64,000 bases of DNA from Biomphalaria glabrata. Taxonomy: Eukaryota > Mollusca > Gastropoda > Planorbidae. The notes under the pieces are model-generated. The model made no database searches. It was given only the letters and a program-made list of their open reading frames with translations, and was not told where the DNA came from. Every line of letters begins with the position of its first letter. Positions within the stretch are counted from its first letter, which is position 1. The stretch covers positions 42,266,149 to 42,330,148 of the forward strand of contig NC_074714.1 of NCBI RefSeq assembly GCF_947242115.1. Direction: 5' to 3'. Shown in pieces: positions 44,501-56,834 of this stretch. Both the position numbers and the translations under genes were made by a program.

Positions 44501-45919
44501 TGACAACTGTGGCACTGGCGGATCCAGGGGGGGGGCCGTAGGGGCGATCGCCCCCCCCCACTCCGCCGACCCCCCCCCCAAGGGGGGGGGCGGACGAATT
44601 TTAGTATAGAATTCACACAATTTGTATACGAATTCATTACTTATGTTAATAATATATACTAATTATTTATATTTCAACCTATTTTTAGATTATTTCGCCC
44701 CCCACCCTCTAATATGTTGGCCGATTTGGTGGGGTCGGGAGGGGGCGATGGTATCAATACCGCCCCCCCCCCCCCGATAAACTTTCGAGTGGGGGGGCGG
44801 TCCAATTTCTTTGTAGCTTGCTAACAGAATCAATTACATATCTATGTGATTAAAACTTGTTATTGATATTTTAACCGATCTTTGTATTATGTCGTTCCCT
44901 GTTTGCCAATTTATCTCTACTGCCCTTCCCATCTAAACCTTTTGAGGGGGGGGGGGGGCCGGTCCTACTTTAATGGAGAAATAATAGTTTGTGAACAAAA
45001 TTAGATGAATTAATATATAGATTTATATTAGTCGCTCGCCTTCTTGTATCTTGGCTGTTTCGGTGAGGTTGGGGGAGGGGGAAATTGCATGTACTGCCCT
45101 CCCCACTCTAGCCCTCTGAGTGGGGGGGGGGGCGGTCCTATTTTTGTTGAGAATCATAGTTTGTGAACAAAATTAGTTGAATATCTATATAATATAAACT
45201 ACATATTGATATGTGAACTCATTGTATATTATGTCGTACCACACTCTAATCTCAAATTTTATCATTAGTAAAATTTAAATGAAAAAGGGTTGTACCAGGT
45301 GGGAGGGGCGATTCATGCAATCGCCTTTCCCCCATCGGACAAACCAATACTTTTTCTTTTTATATTACAGTTAGGAAATTACAAAACAAAAACATCTGTC
45401 ACTAATATAATTTATATATACTATAAATTAAATTCTTACATCGAGTCGCCACACCCATATTCTTTAATGCCAAATGCAATCTTTAGCAGAAATTATTAAA
45501 GGAGCGAGGATTAATCGTTTTCACTCTACCGCCCCTCCCATTTCCAGACAGAGTTTATGTAATTTCACATGAATTTATCATAACTATTTTAAGAAAGACT
45601 TTGCATTCAAAAAATTAGAATTCAAACGAAATTTTTCAGTATAAGAGTCACGATTGAGATGAGTTCTAAACTCAATCTGATATTTTTCTAGTTAAATAAA
45701 TTTGGGACTATAATTCACAATTTATACTTTGATTTTATTGAATATTATTTATCGAATAATTTTTTTTCGGCGGAGATCCTCAAAGCCAAAATCTAAATAT
45801 GTGGGGCATCTTATCTTTTCAAGGAACAAATCGGATTTTTTGCAATGTATTAAGGGCCTATAAATTCATATTAGAATATTATAAGTACAACATTATTCAA
45901 AGGGTCCTTTTTTAATAGT

Positions 45920-46690
45920 ATGAATAATGAGTTTTAGGTCAGGAGAATACCTTTCTTCTGTGAAGTATGCAAGAAAACTCTTTTGGCGGCGGGGCTTCGC
46001 CCCGAACTCATTGGTTGAATAATGAGCTGTAGATGTTAGGAGAATGCGTTACTGCAATGAAGAATGCAACAAAACGCTTTTGTCGTCGGGGCTTCGCCCC
46101 CAACTCCATTGATGAATAATGAGTTGTAGATGTCAGGAGAATGCGTTTCTACAGTGAAGAATGCAAGAAAACGCTTTTGGCGGCGGGGCTTCGCCCCGAA
46201 CTCCACTGATGGATAATGAGCTGTAAATGTCAGGAGAATACTTTTCTGCAGTGAAAAAAGCAAGAAAACACTTTTGGCGTCGGGGCTTCGCCCCGAACTC
46301 CATTGATAAATAATGATTGTAGATGTCAGGAGAATGCGTTTCTACAGTGAAGAATGCAAGAAAACGCTTTTGGCGGCGGCCGAACTCCACTGTTGGATAA
46401 TGAGCTGTAAATGTCAAGAGAATACTTTTCTGCAGTGAAAAAAGCAAGAAAACGCTTTTGTCGTCGGGGCTTCGCCCCGAACACCATTGATGAATAATGA
46501 GTTGTAGATGTCAGGAGAATGCGTTACTGCAATGACTAATGCAAGAAAACACTTTTGGCGTCGGGGCTTCGCCCCGAACTCCATTGATAAATAATGATTG
46601 TAGATGTCAGGAGAATACTTTTCTGCAGTGAAAAAAGCAAGAAAACGCTTTTGTCGTCGGGGCTTCGCCCCGAACCCCACTTGAAAATCT
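45920..46690. repeat. About eight tandem ~97-bp units with a GGGGCTTCGCCCC hairpin
   Basis: Each unit carries ggggcttcgccccgaactcc, 'gaataatgagttgtagatg' and 'tcaggagaatgcg', followed by 'tgcaagaaaacgcttttgg'. The self-complementary ggggc-ttc-gcccc occurs in nearly every unit. Open minus-strand frames here are products of the repetition. Confidence 0.9.
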
Positions 46691-46734
46691 TATAGCGATG
46701 CCCCAGTTGTTTTGTTTTTCACCAAAATTCTCAT

Positions 46735-46748
46735 ATATATATATTTAT

Positions 46749-46816
<68 letters not shown>
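46735..46816. repeat. (TA)n microsatellite
   Basis: About 35 TA units within the 2.4-kb element. Confidence 0.95.
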
Positions 46817-46820
<4 letters not shown>

Positions 46821-47067
46821 GTTTATGCATAGGGTTAGGGTTTACTGGGCATTAGGGTTAGGGTTTGTAAAAAAATCGCCCCCCCCACTCAAAAGTTCTG
46901 GATCCGCCAGTGAACTGTGGTAAGTGTGGCTACATGCAAGCGAAATAGTTCTAAACCTCAGTTGAACAAGAATTACTTTCGATCGACTGATAACATATTT
47001 ACGACTAACTCATTTGGCAATTTCATTAATTGAACAAAAGCTGGTAGAAAAACAAGGTTACAAAGAA

Positions 47068-47955
47068 AGTTTGTGTGAAAACACAAACTCAAAATCGGCC
47101 CCCGAAGTGGTGCACCCAGGCAGGTAAAAAGTCAGGTAGCAATATTTTTGAAAAGAACATCAGAATGAAATTCTATCAAAAACAAATGACAGAGAAGAAT
47201 GGAGAAAGAAGGTTGACAAATCTTTAACGGTCCAGCAGACCAAAGGATAGGTGAAAGTTAATGTGAAGTTAAATGTGAACCTGGCCTAACTGATGTCTTA
47301 TAATGAATATCTAATTGATCTAATTGTTTTGTAAAGGGCCAATCTCTTATTGAAATCCTAAAAAACAAAAACAATTCCGTAATTTTTGTTTTCCTTTAGT
47401 TCAGTGTTCTACAGCAATGAGACAGTGCTGCAGTTCACACGATAATATGAAAAAACTGCTTATTAATTGTTGTTTTAAATTATGTCCAACTTATATGCAT
47501 ACTAAATAGATGTTTTCTCTTTTAAAAAAGTAAACATTTTGTATGTGTGTTAATGCAGTAGTTAGTATGACAGAACTAACATAAATTAGAAATATAAATG
47601 TAAAAAATATTTATCAAAAAAAAAATCTAAAATCATTTGCATAAATGAGTTAAAAATATGATATATAGCAATCTCCCATACTAACGAGCCTTCCATGTTC
47701 GTTATTATGAATAGTGAATAGTTGTAAAAGTGGTGTATTTTTATTTTTAAAAATATGTTTGCATAAGTGATTTAAAAAATTAGATTTTTCGCTTTCAAAA
47801 AAGAAAAAAGTAGCCATTGCATTAGAACTTTGAATGGTCTAAAATATTATGATGTCGGATTTTCACTATCTTTTCTAGTCTAAACGGGACGGACGGATGT
47901 ACAGACTTTCAACACAAATTAATAGCGTCTTTTCCCTTTTCGGGGGCCGCTAAAA
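47068..47955 (+). mobile_element. Non-autonomous element with terminal hairpin and TTCGGGGGCC ends
   Basis: It starts with a perfect 9-bp hairpin (agtttgtgt, loop gaaa, acacaaact at 47068-47089), then tcggcccccgaagtgg, and ends ttcgggggccgctaaaa. The second copy is 6390-7270. The hairpin block with 'ggccgattttgagtttgtgt' also stands alone at 8456-8500. Terminal hairpins with short inverted ends fit Helentron-type elements, but the class is a guess. Confidence 0.6.
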
Positions 47956-48760
47956 TATGTTGACCGATCTTGTGTGGTGCCCCAACGGTTCAACAGACTA
48001 AAGGATCGGTGAAGCTGAACCTTTTGCATAGAAAAGAAATTCGATTGCAAAAATATCAACTCATAAATATCTAAACAAAATGTTCCACTGTCAGACCTAA
48101 GTGAATATACAGGTCAAGCTTCAATAAACTCATGTCACGTCTGCGGCTTACTGGTCGATGACGTCAATTTCCTTGCTTTGTACTACAAACTGGATGGTAA
48201 CTGGAAAGTTCTGGAAATCTCCGAGAGAATCTGCTTGACAGTGCATCTCTTTCTGTTTGCTGGTACGTACTTCAACTCCAGACTCTGAGAGCAGCAATTG
48301 ATTTCTATCTCAGAGAATCCATTGTAGTCTACAGTCAGAGACGCAAACTGCGATCAATGTTCAAGGGATAATTCTATAGAGTCAGGTTACAACTATGGTC
48401 TGCAGTGAATTGATCGATAGTTCAGAGAAATGTTCACATAGCTGTTTCACGTCTCTAGAAAGTAGAGCAAAGAGCTGGAAGAAGTACTGAACAAGATGAG
48501 GAGGGACATGTAGGACATGTAGGACATTTTGAACACATAGGACACGAATGAAGTGATTGTGCGTATAACAAATGTAAACACTGAAATGAAATAATTAGGA
48601 CAACATTGTCTTGTTCCATTTTTTTTTTGTTGTTTTTTAAATTCAAAGTACTGGTACTGGTACTGTACATTTGTGGCACCAATCCATTCTTGAATCTAAA
48701 TTAAAAAATCAATTTTTTTAAAGATAACAAAAAGTACAGCATTCATATTTTTTATATCAA
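47956..48760. other. No gene recognised
   Basis: A fragment at 47957-48015 repeats the element sequence 'gatcttgtgtggtgccccaa'. The rest has no supportable feature. Confidence 0.4.
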
Positions 48761-48761
48761 A

Positions 48762-49262
48762 GAAGAGAGAGAGCGAGAGAGAGAAACAGAGTGAGAGAAA
48801 GACAGAGAGAGATGTAAAGACAAAGAGAGAGAGAGAGAGAGAGAGAGGTAAAGACAGAGAGAGAGACATAAAGAGAGACAAAGACAGAGAGACAGACAAA
48901 GACAGAGAGACAGAGAGAGACAGAGACAAAATAGAGAGACACAGAGAGAGAGAGATACAAAGACTGAAAGAGAGACAGAGAGACAGACAAAGACACATAG
49001 AGAGAGAGAGACAAAGACAAGAGACAAAGAGAGATAGAGACACAGAGAAAGAGAGAGAGAGAGAGACAGACAAAGACAGAGAGATAGAGAGGGAGTGATA
49101 GATAGGTAGAGAGAGAGAGAGAGAGAGAGAGGGGAATCTTTGTAAAAGACAGAAAAAGGAAAGAGGCGCAAGAGAGACGCCCTGTGTTGGCGGGGGATGT
49201 TGGGCTGAACGAGACACAGAGAGATAGAGACAGGGAGACAGAAAGATAGAGAGATAACAGAA
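48762..49262. repeat. 500-bp purine-only-like tract, (AG)n/(ACAG)n
   Basis: Nearly uninterrupted gagaga and gacaga units on the plus strand. The three overlapping minus-strand frames of up to 203 codons encode only Ser/Leu/Val/Cys strings and are not genes. Confidence 0.95.
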
Positions 49263-50240
49263 AAGAAAAAAAAAAGAAAGATCGATTGGGGATGTTATGA
49301 TGTACAATATTGGTCATATGATTGTATTGAAATTACAACATCACCGAAAGTGGTAAAAGGTCATGGACAACACTCAGGTAAATATACAGTACTCCAAAAT
49401 ACATTGATTATACTTGCAGAGATGTTACATCACATGAGTACTAATTAGTATAAGTTAATGTTCAGAAATTCTGTATTAGCAAGTTATGTGTTGAGATGAC
49501 ATGTATTTTTCAGTTTTGTTAAGTTTTATCATTTTGATATTTTCTTAAGTTACGAAAGTTGGAAAAGTTCATACTCATGTAGTGACAAGTAATGTATGGA
49601 ATTAAGATGTATTTTGTAATAATTATGTATGCTGTGTACAATATTTTGAGTTTAGAATTATGTAAATGTAATGAAACAAATTTGAGATATGAGTATTGTA
49701 AATTTATGAGAAATTTTATCAGGTTTTTATGCAGATGTTACAATAATGATATTGTTATTGTGCGCATTTTTTATTGCATACAAAATGCTAAAAAGGCATC
49801 ATAGCATGACCCAGATTAACTTCACACAATGTTTCTTATTTTTCTCTCTCTCTTTCTCTCTCTCTCTCCCTGTCATCCTTTATTTCCCCGTGTTCACTCC
49901 ATGAGTTGTACTATTTGACTGTTCTTTAAACTTGTACTCTTAACACTTTTATTTGTTGCCATTTTGTCTACTTTGAACAGTTCATGTTAAAAGGTAAAGA
50001 AGTCTAGTACCCATGATTGGTGTCTCATTAATAGATCAACAGTCTGCTCCCTGGTTAGTCGGGGAAGCCATCGATCTATTTCCCAAGTTAGTGCAGATAT
50101 AAATCGGCTGAGGGCTCCGTCTTCTAGCGACAAGAACTAACTACAAAGAAATGATCAACTTGGCAATGTTTAGGGAGGTAGTTAGGTGGAGATAGGGGAA
50201 ACAAAGGATTGGGGGGGGGAGGCGAAATCTCTTTAGGAAG
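49263..50240. other. No gene recognised
   Basis: AT-rich sequence with a (CT)n run near 49843-49868 and no feature that can be supported. Confidence 0.35.
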
Positions 50241-50718
50241 AACACACAAACACACACACACACAAAGATTGAAAGAAATTTACGACAGTGTGAAGTATTC
50301 AACGCCTTACATCTTCAACCACTCATTGCAAACGTGCGTAATTCCACACATCTGGAAAACTTCAGAGATCATACCAGTGCCTAAGAAACCAAAAATAGAT
50401 TGCTTAAATGATTTCCGCCCAGTAGCACTAACACCTATTGTTATGAAATGTTTTGAAAAATATATGCTTAAACAACTTGTAGCAAAAGTCAATAACAGCC
50501 TAGACCCTTACCAATTGGCATACAAAGCAGCTAGAGGAACCGAGGATGCCATTCTATTGCTTTTGGACCAGCTTTATAAGCATCTCGATATACCCAAAAC
50601 ATATGCACGAGTCCTCTTCGTAGATTTCTCCTCGGCTTTCAATACCATACAGCCACATCTAATGATAAACAAACTCAGTAACTTAAATGTAACCCTTACG
50701 TACAAGCATGGGTTCTAA
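50209..50718 (+). pseudogene. Reverse transcriptase N-terminal part of the 50250 LINE
   Basis: Frame of 169 codons; the credible part begins at about 50268 (LKEIYDSVKYSTPYIF) and covers the fingers and first palm motif with FVDFSSAFNTI. The frame shifts near 50695, after which the homology continues in another frame. Confidence 0.75.
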
Positions 50719-51727
50719 ACTTTTTAACCCAACGGCCCCAGTATGTTAAAGTCAACAACACCAAATCGTCAACTCGAGTACTATGTACGGGTGCTCCACA
50801 AGGTTGTGTACTTTCTCCTGTACTATACACTCTTTACACTAATGATATAAGAAGCATCTATGACTCAGTTAAACTGATTAAATTCGCTGATGATACTGCC
50901 ATAGTCGGTCTTATTTCAGGATTCGAAACTCAGTATCGTAGCTCGATAGAAGAGTTTACAAACTGGTGCACCGACAACTTTCTAGAACTGAATGTCACAA
51001 AAACTGAAGAACTTATTATAGATTTTAGAAAGAAAAAACAAACTATACGTGAACTGCAAATAAACACTACATCTAAATAACAAGTAAACGCATATAAATA
51101 TCTAGGCTTATCATCAACAACAAGCTTTCATGGGAAGACCACCTTGGAACTCTGACAAAGAAAACAGCCCAGCGACTCTTTTTTCTATAGAAACTCAATA
51201 GCTTTAAACTAAACAAGAAGATCCTTGAGACTTTTTACGGCGCGACTATACGGAATAACTTGTTGGCAAGGCAACGCCTCATCTAAACTGTTGCAACGTC
51301 TAGAAAACATTATTAAAAAAGCATCAAAAATTACACTCACAACATTACCACATTTAAAGGAACGTTTTGAACAAAAGTGCCTAAGAAAAATCGAAAAATC
51401 ATGGAAGACAACGGCCACCCGATCCATCAGAACTACGTCAGGTCGTCGCGAAGTAGGCGACTGCTGTCAATCAAAACAAGAACGGAGCGGTACAAAACTC
51501 GTTCGTACCTCACTTGGTCAGACTCTATCACCGCCACTCATTGATCAGGGAACATGAAATGCACCAAGATACCTGTGTGTAGTCGCTGAATGAACTCTTT
51601 ATGTTGTCTAATGTATTTATTGTGTATTTTTCTGTTGTGTTGTCTGTATATGAGAAAAGAGTCCTTGTAATCACAACAAATTTCCGTAAGGATCAATAAA
51701 GCAGTCTTAGTCTTAGTCTTAGTCTTA
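50250..51727 (+). mobile_element. CR1/L2/Rex1-group LINE, 5'-truncated, with (TCTTAG)n tail
   Basis: Reverse transcriptase motifs appear in order: IIPVPKKPK, FRPVALTPIVMKCFEK, VLFVDFSSAFNTI, then after a frame change GAPQGCVLSPVLYTLYTND, KFADDTAIVG (catalytic ADD), WCTDNFLELNVTKTEELIID and AYKYLGL. It ends at 'gtaaggatcaataaagca' and a (gtcttа)-type hexamer tail, typical of this LINE group. At least one frameshift near 50695, a stop after NTTSK and further breaks after 51100 make it inactive. The 5' end, with endonuclease, is missing. Confidence 0.85.
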
Positions 51728-52360
51728 AGTCTCGGCTCTGTTTATGTAGGCTACTTGGATGTACGCTTACAGACGAACTGTTTTATTGAGAGAGATAGTT
51801 AAGTTCTTTGGAACAAGGTGTGGGTTTACATTAAGTCCTAAAAGACTGGAGTACTTTGCGAGATATGAACATCAGAGAGAGTGGGGTAGAGGCGGTGGAA
51901 TATATGGCTGACAGTTTTGTGTGTGTGCGTGTGTGTGTTTGTGGTTAACAAACAACTGGATTATTGGTAAGCGTTTATGAAAGACAAGTCTTTCAATAAC
52001 AGGGCATGGAAGGGTGTGGTTACTAATTAAAGTACATGAACATTACTTTGTTATTTTTTACATGGAAGACACAGACTTTAGAAGCTTTATGTATTGTTCA
52101 GTTTCTGTAATAGTATCTTATAACCCCTCCATACAAAATTGTAGCTAAAATCTTGACCCATTTTGTTTTGATGTAAAACGGAAGATAGCCAAAAACAAAA
52201 ATTTCATATTTAATTTATTATTATAATTTATTTTATTATATTTTTGCATGTTTGAAAAGTTCCTTTCCCCCTTTAATTTTTTATGGAATTAATTAATTAT
52301 TTTTTAAAATTATTTTAGGAAACCTTAGAGTTTACGCTATCCAATATTAGCTTTATCATC
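51728..52360. other. No gene recognised
   Basis: AT-rich sequence with a short (GT)n run near 51920. Nothing else is supported. Confidence 0.35.
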
Positions 52361-52784
52361 ATAGGAATCATGGGCGTAGCCCGGATTTTTTTTCGGGGGA
52401 GGGGATTTGGGGGGGGGGGATTTTTTTCTCCCCCCCCCCCCCCGAAAAAAAAAATATATGTGTGTGTGTTTATATGGATGTATGTGTTTGTGTGCGTATA
52501 TAATTAATCTCTATTACATTCTGAACCTTCATTCTTTTGGAAGACGTTTATTGTGCCATAGAATAGGTTCTTCCTGGAGTTGTAAAAATTGTAGACTCCT
52601 CGCCTTTGCCAGCAAGAGGTCTGGGGGAGCGCTGAGAGCTCCTCCAGCGCGGGGCTCCGCCCCGCCACCAAACCCTATTTTTGGTATTGAAAGTCAACTA
52701 AATGCATATTCTGAGGTACCTACATTGCATTATTTTGCTATTAAAAAGTTTTATTTCAAAAACCTAATGTGCTATTCTTATTGA

Positions 52785-53140
52785 CTTAGACCCTTCAGCG
52801 CCGTTCGGCGCATTTGCCGTCAAGCTGTTTCCACAAAAATCTTTCACTGGCAATGTCTGAAGCCTCTTTCCACCTGCTCTGAGGACCTCCATGAAAGTGT
52901 GGCGCCAAGTTGTACTAGGATGTCATCGCAACTCTTATTATGCGCAATTCATTTTGTCGGAGAACATGTCCCGCAAATCTCATGCGACGCTCTGTCACAA
53001 CCTTACTAAGGTGTCGACTCCCACTTCGGCATAGGATTTCCTTGATTTAGACCCGATCTCTATAACTGACTCCTAAAATCCGTCTTAGCCATCTTTGTAG
53101 AGCCATATTTAGTGCTTTTCAATTTCATTCCACTTTATTA
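52785..53140 (-). mobile_element. LINE (RTE-like) C-terminal fragment
   Basis: The minus strand matches 56835-57215 on the plus strand: 'tggctaagacgga', 'gcgtcgcatgagatttgcgg', 'ggacatgttctccgacaaaa' and 'caacttggcgccacactttc'. The encoded type is ERRMRFAGHVxRQNE and PSTTWRHTF, seen at the C-terminus of RTE-like endonuclease-reverse transcriptases. Confidence 0.7.
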
Positions 53141-53379
53141 ATGGAGCCCAGCCACTGGTAGTCATGTGTAATTTCTCTTGACTACGATCTTGCAATTAGG
53201 TGACTATTTTGCTTTAGATGTTATATCGAAAAGGTAAAATTTAACGTCAAAAGCATCTGTTGGGGGGGGGGGGGTTTAAACTAAAATATATCTGGAGTTG
53301 TTGTTGCTTTTTAATTCAAAACCACATTTAGCTACGGTCATAGAATTTGATGACTGTAGTTTGCTTTAGAAATAATATT

Positions 53380-54110
53380 GAAGTGAGAGGCTCTCAACCT
53401 TAAAACGCTTTGTAGGGCGATTTTAAACTCAAAACTATCTTGAGGGTTTTAAACTTTTAAAAAGCCATCTGGTGGAGAGGGGTTGAAACTCAAAACCCCC
53501 GATTTTAGTGTGTAATTTGCTTTTTTTTTTCAATATTGAAGAGGTATTTTTTAGCATTAAACTCCTCTGAAGGAAAATTTAAACTCAAAACACTTAATAG
53601 GCTTGGCTACGCTCGTAGCATTTTGATTGCGAATTATTTATTTTTTTTATTTTGAAGATTAAGTTTTTAGCTTCAAACCCCGCTGGCGGGGGTTTAAACT
53701 AAAATACCTTTGGCTATGCTCATAGCATTCTAAGTACGTAATTTGCTTTTTTTTTTTATATTGAAGAGGTATTTTTAGCTTCAAACCCAGATGAACAGGG
53801 GTTTAAACTCAAAACCCCTTTAGCTACGCTCATACAATTTTGAGAGTGTAATTTGCTTTTTTTATATTGAAGACGGGTTTATCGTAAATTTGGGAGAGGG
53901 GTTTAAACTCAAAATCTTCCTTAGATGTGCTCTTGGAATTTGGGGTTTGTCGTTTGCATTTTTTTTTTGTTTTATAGTAGGGGGTTTTAAACTCAAAACC
54001 CTTGGTAGGGGTTTTTAAACTCAAAACCCCTTGGTAGGGGGTTTCAAACTCAAAACCCTTCAAAACCCCCTGGTATGGGGTTTTAAACTCAAAACCCCCT
54101 TGGCTGTGCT
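53380..54110. repeat. Degenerate tandem array with AAACTCAAAACCCC core
   Basis: About seven units of roughly 60-110 bp contain gggtttaaactcaaaacccc, 'ttggctacgctcatagaatt', 'tgtaatttgcttttttt' and 'atattgaagaggtatttt'. The same unit, inverted, fills 56060-56720. Confidence 0.85.
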
Positions 54111-54275
54111 GGGTCTAGTTTAGTATTACAATTTCACATAAAATTAACAAAATTAAAGCAAAAGATAAGTCACCAAACGCCGACACACACACACACCCCT
54201 GCGGAAGGGGGGGATTTCATTTCGGGGGCAGTTTGAACCCCAGCCCCCCCCCCGGCCACGCCCATAATAGGAATC

Positions 54276-55540
54276 CTTGGGCATTAAGCCTCTTTTCATT
54301 GCCTCTTTTTGGGGCTTTATATGACTCTTTTATGGGCCCTCTTGCTTCTTTTGTGGGCTTTTTTTTTTTTACATTTTTATTTGTAAGTTCTCATAATTCA
54401 CAAGTATTAAATAATAAACATAAACAATTGAATGGCATCAATTTAAGCAGTTCGTTTTTTAATGTCACGTGATTGTCACGCGTGCATCACGTGACAGTTA
54501 ATAAGTTAATACTTTATTTCCTTGACTTTCGGGTATGTACAAAAGTAACAAGACCATTCTTCCATACATCTATTGTAATAGCCAGGGTTATCTTGTCAGC
54601 AAACTTTGGAATATCAAAGCAATTTAAAGAAGTGGAAACTTGTCCCCATAGATTGCACTTTCTGAAACGTTAAGGATTTGTTAGAAATAATTATTTTTAG
54701 GAATTTACTTTTGTTAAACAAGGCTACGCTCGACTGAACGCCATGAACCCTTAAGTTCCATAGATCTAAGCGGCAAGGTTTGTTTTTATTCCGAGAATTC
54801 TAGTGTTTGTACCCGTTCAATTGCGTTTTGTTTTAATCATTAATTTTATAAAATACTGTTAAAAATAATTAGTCACACAGGAAAACTCTGGTTTGACCGT
54901 TATAATTTTTCAAAATAAATCTTCTTAAATGAAATTTTGTAAGGCGGTCTAGACAATCTATATCTTGAACACACACATAAATTTCTGAATCTGTATTACC
55001 TAATTATATTTCATATTTTCGGAGGGGGGTGAATTGGAGGCGGGATTAAAAAATCTTTTTTTTTAATCTTATATTTATCAGCCTCATAAAAAAATATAGT
55101 CTTTAAAAAAAAAACAAAAAAAACTTTTTACTATTGTATGTGTGTGTGTGTGCGTATGTATGTAGTATAATGACATAAGAGGAAAAACGTCCAATGGTGT
55201 CATACTTGCCGTTTATTTGACTCCCTGTAACTTCTATATGTTTATAATTAGATTCTCATTACGAACGTCGTGGTTCAGTGTAGAGCTTGTGTCTTAACAG
55301 CACAACAAACAGTCAAATGCGCCGAATAACACACTCGTCAGCAGACAATACGTTTATTTAACAAAATAAATCACTTGGGAATTAATCCAGCCCTAAAGGT
55401 GTAGTACACATTTGAATAATAGTTTCAAGAACAAAGTACAAGTCCAACTTCTGAATACACTTACGATGATACATAATGTTAATTTGCGCCTTACAACAAA
55501 TAACTTTTCTATCATATGGACCAAGTTATAACTGCAGCTT
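54276..55540. other. No gene recognised
   Basis: Spacer between the two inverted array units. It holds poly-T and poly-A runs, a (GT)n run near 55136 and chance frames only. Confidence 0.35.
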
Positions 55541-55556
55541 TACCTCGTGGTTTCAG

Positions 55557-55723
55557 TCAGAGGCGTAGTTAGAAATTATTCGGGGGCCCTGGGGGGGCTT
55601 GACCTCTTTGGGGCCCCTGAGTATTGCGTTATATTTAATGTAAAAAAACAACTAATTTTGGGTCCCCCCTCAGGGGGGATTTTCAAATTCTCCCCCTCCT
55701 CCCCCCACCATAATTACTCCACT
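55557..55723. mobile_element. hAT MITE, 167 bp, CAGTGGCGTAGC family
   Basis: An exact 8-bp duplication GGTTTCAG flanks it (55549-55556 and 55724-55731). The left end TCAGAGGCGTAGTTAG and right end reversed AGTGGAGTAATTATGG are decayed forms of the ends at 19742-19982, and the interior shares 'ggggcccctgag' and 'gattttcaaattctcc' with it. Confidence 0.75.
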
Positions 55724-56029
55724 GGTTTCAGCTCAGACTGAGCATTTTCCCCATTCTTAGGCTATGTGATCAAAAATCACCACATGTCACCATGAGTCTC
55801 AAACGAGGTTGTGATACCCCCCCCCTCCTCCTCGAAGGTGCCGTTCCAGAGATTTTCTCTCCAAGTGTGAAGCCCTAGTAAACTTAAGGAATGTTGTTGT
55901 TTTTTCTGTATGTATTGACATTCTGTTGTGGAAACGTGCCACGCTTTTTTCGCCTTTTAGTTCCAGTGCTCATGGGAGTATGAGATTCGGCCGGGGTGGG
56001 GGTCGGGTCGACATTTAATGACTGATTTT

Positions 56030-56760
56030 TTTTGCTTTGATTTTGTTATTTTTAGGTGAGATTTTAATATTAAACCATCACTTGTCTCAGCGCAGCGAAA
56101 TGGGATTTTGAGTGTTAACCCCTCCCCCCTCTTCTTTAAAACCAAAAAAAAAAAAATTAATGCAAACGAACATCACCAAATTCCAAGATCATAGCTAAGG
56201 AAGATTTTGATTTTAAAACCACCTTCGAAATATTTTTTTACAATAAAACCCCGTCTTCAATATAAGACTAAAGAATAAATCAGTCACCAGATTCTATGAG
56301 CGAAGCAAAGAGGGGGTTGTGTTTTAAAGCCCCATCTAGCGGGGTTTGAAGCTAAAAACCACCTCTCAATATAAAAAAAAGGAAATTAAACACTCAAAAT
56401 TCTATGACCGTAGCCAAGAGGGGGTTTTGAGTTTAAACCCCCCCCCCCCCCGTCCTCCAGTGAGCTTTAAATTTAAATCCCAATCAGATGGTTTTGAGTT
56501 TAAAATTCCTCTATAGATAGTTTTGAGGATGCAAAACCCGTCTCTTCAATGTTATTCTAAAGCAAACTACAGTCACCAAATTCTATGAGCGTAGCTGAAG
56601 GAATTTTTAATTTGTTTAAAAACAACCCAGCGATTTTTTAGTTTAAACTCCCCCCCCCCCCCCCAACAGATGATTTTGAGATACAAATTCCCTTTTTGAT
56701 ATAAATTCTAAAGCAAAATACATTCACTGAAGTTCAAGAGCGTAGCCAAGAGAGGTTACA
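56030..56760. repeat. Degenerate tandem array, inverse of 53380-54110
   Basis: Units carry ggttttgagtttaaaccccc, 'aaagcaaactacagtcacca' and 'ttctatgagcgtagc'. It leads directly into the LINE fragment at 56835, as in the mirror unit on the left. Confidence 0.8.
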
Positions 56761-56834
56761 AGTTTCTACCAGTCGCTGGGCTCCATTAATAAAGTGCAGT
56801 GAATAGTCATCAGCCGAAATGGAAAAAAGCTAAA

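Larger units (their letters stand above)
44513..46912. mobile_element. 2.4-kb non-autonomous hAT-like element, ends CACTGGCGGATCCAG
   Basis: An exact 8-bp duplication AACTGTGG flanks it (44505-44512 and 46913-46920). Both ends are CACTGGCGGATCCAG, perfect over 15 bases. Inside are three or four units of about 170-200 bp with G-runs and 'agtttgtgaacaaaattag' (44580-45180), then about eight tandem units of about 97 bp (45920-46690), then a TA tract and two short ttagggttagggttt runs. No transposase was found. The hAT call rests on the 8-bp duplication. Confidence 0.85.
52370..54266. mobile_element. 1.9-kb TIR element carrying a LINE 3' end and a tandem array
   Basis: It is flanked by ataggaatc at 52361-52369 and 54267-54275. 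Ends are ATGGGCGTAGCCCGG and, reversed, (T)ATGGGCGTGGCCGG. If an 8-bp duplication is assumed, taggaatc, the right end moves by one base. Inside, from the left: C/G runs, the GC-rich block also present at 39413-39690, a LINE C-terminal fragment on the minus strand (52785-53140), and the AAACTCAAAACCCC array (53380-54110). No transposase. A second array-plus-LINE unit lies inverted at 56030-57215. Confidence 0.65.

Noticed and set aside
46036-46680. Three minus-strand frames of 75-104 codons with repeated FTAEKYSPDIY-like text
   Set aside because: Translations of the ~97-bp tandem array.
46831-46870. Telomere-like TTAGGG repeats
   Set aside because: Only two runs of two units each, inside a transposon; no sign of an internal telomere.
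48696-49317. Three minus-strand frames up to 203 codons, Ser/Leu-rich
   Set aside because: Translations of the (AG)n tract; all three frames are open, as expected for such sequence.
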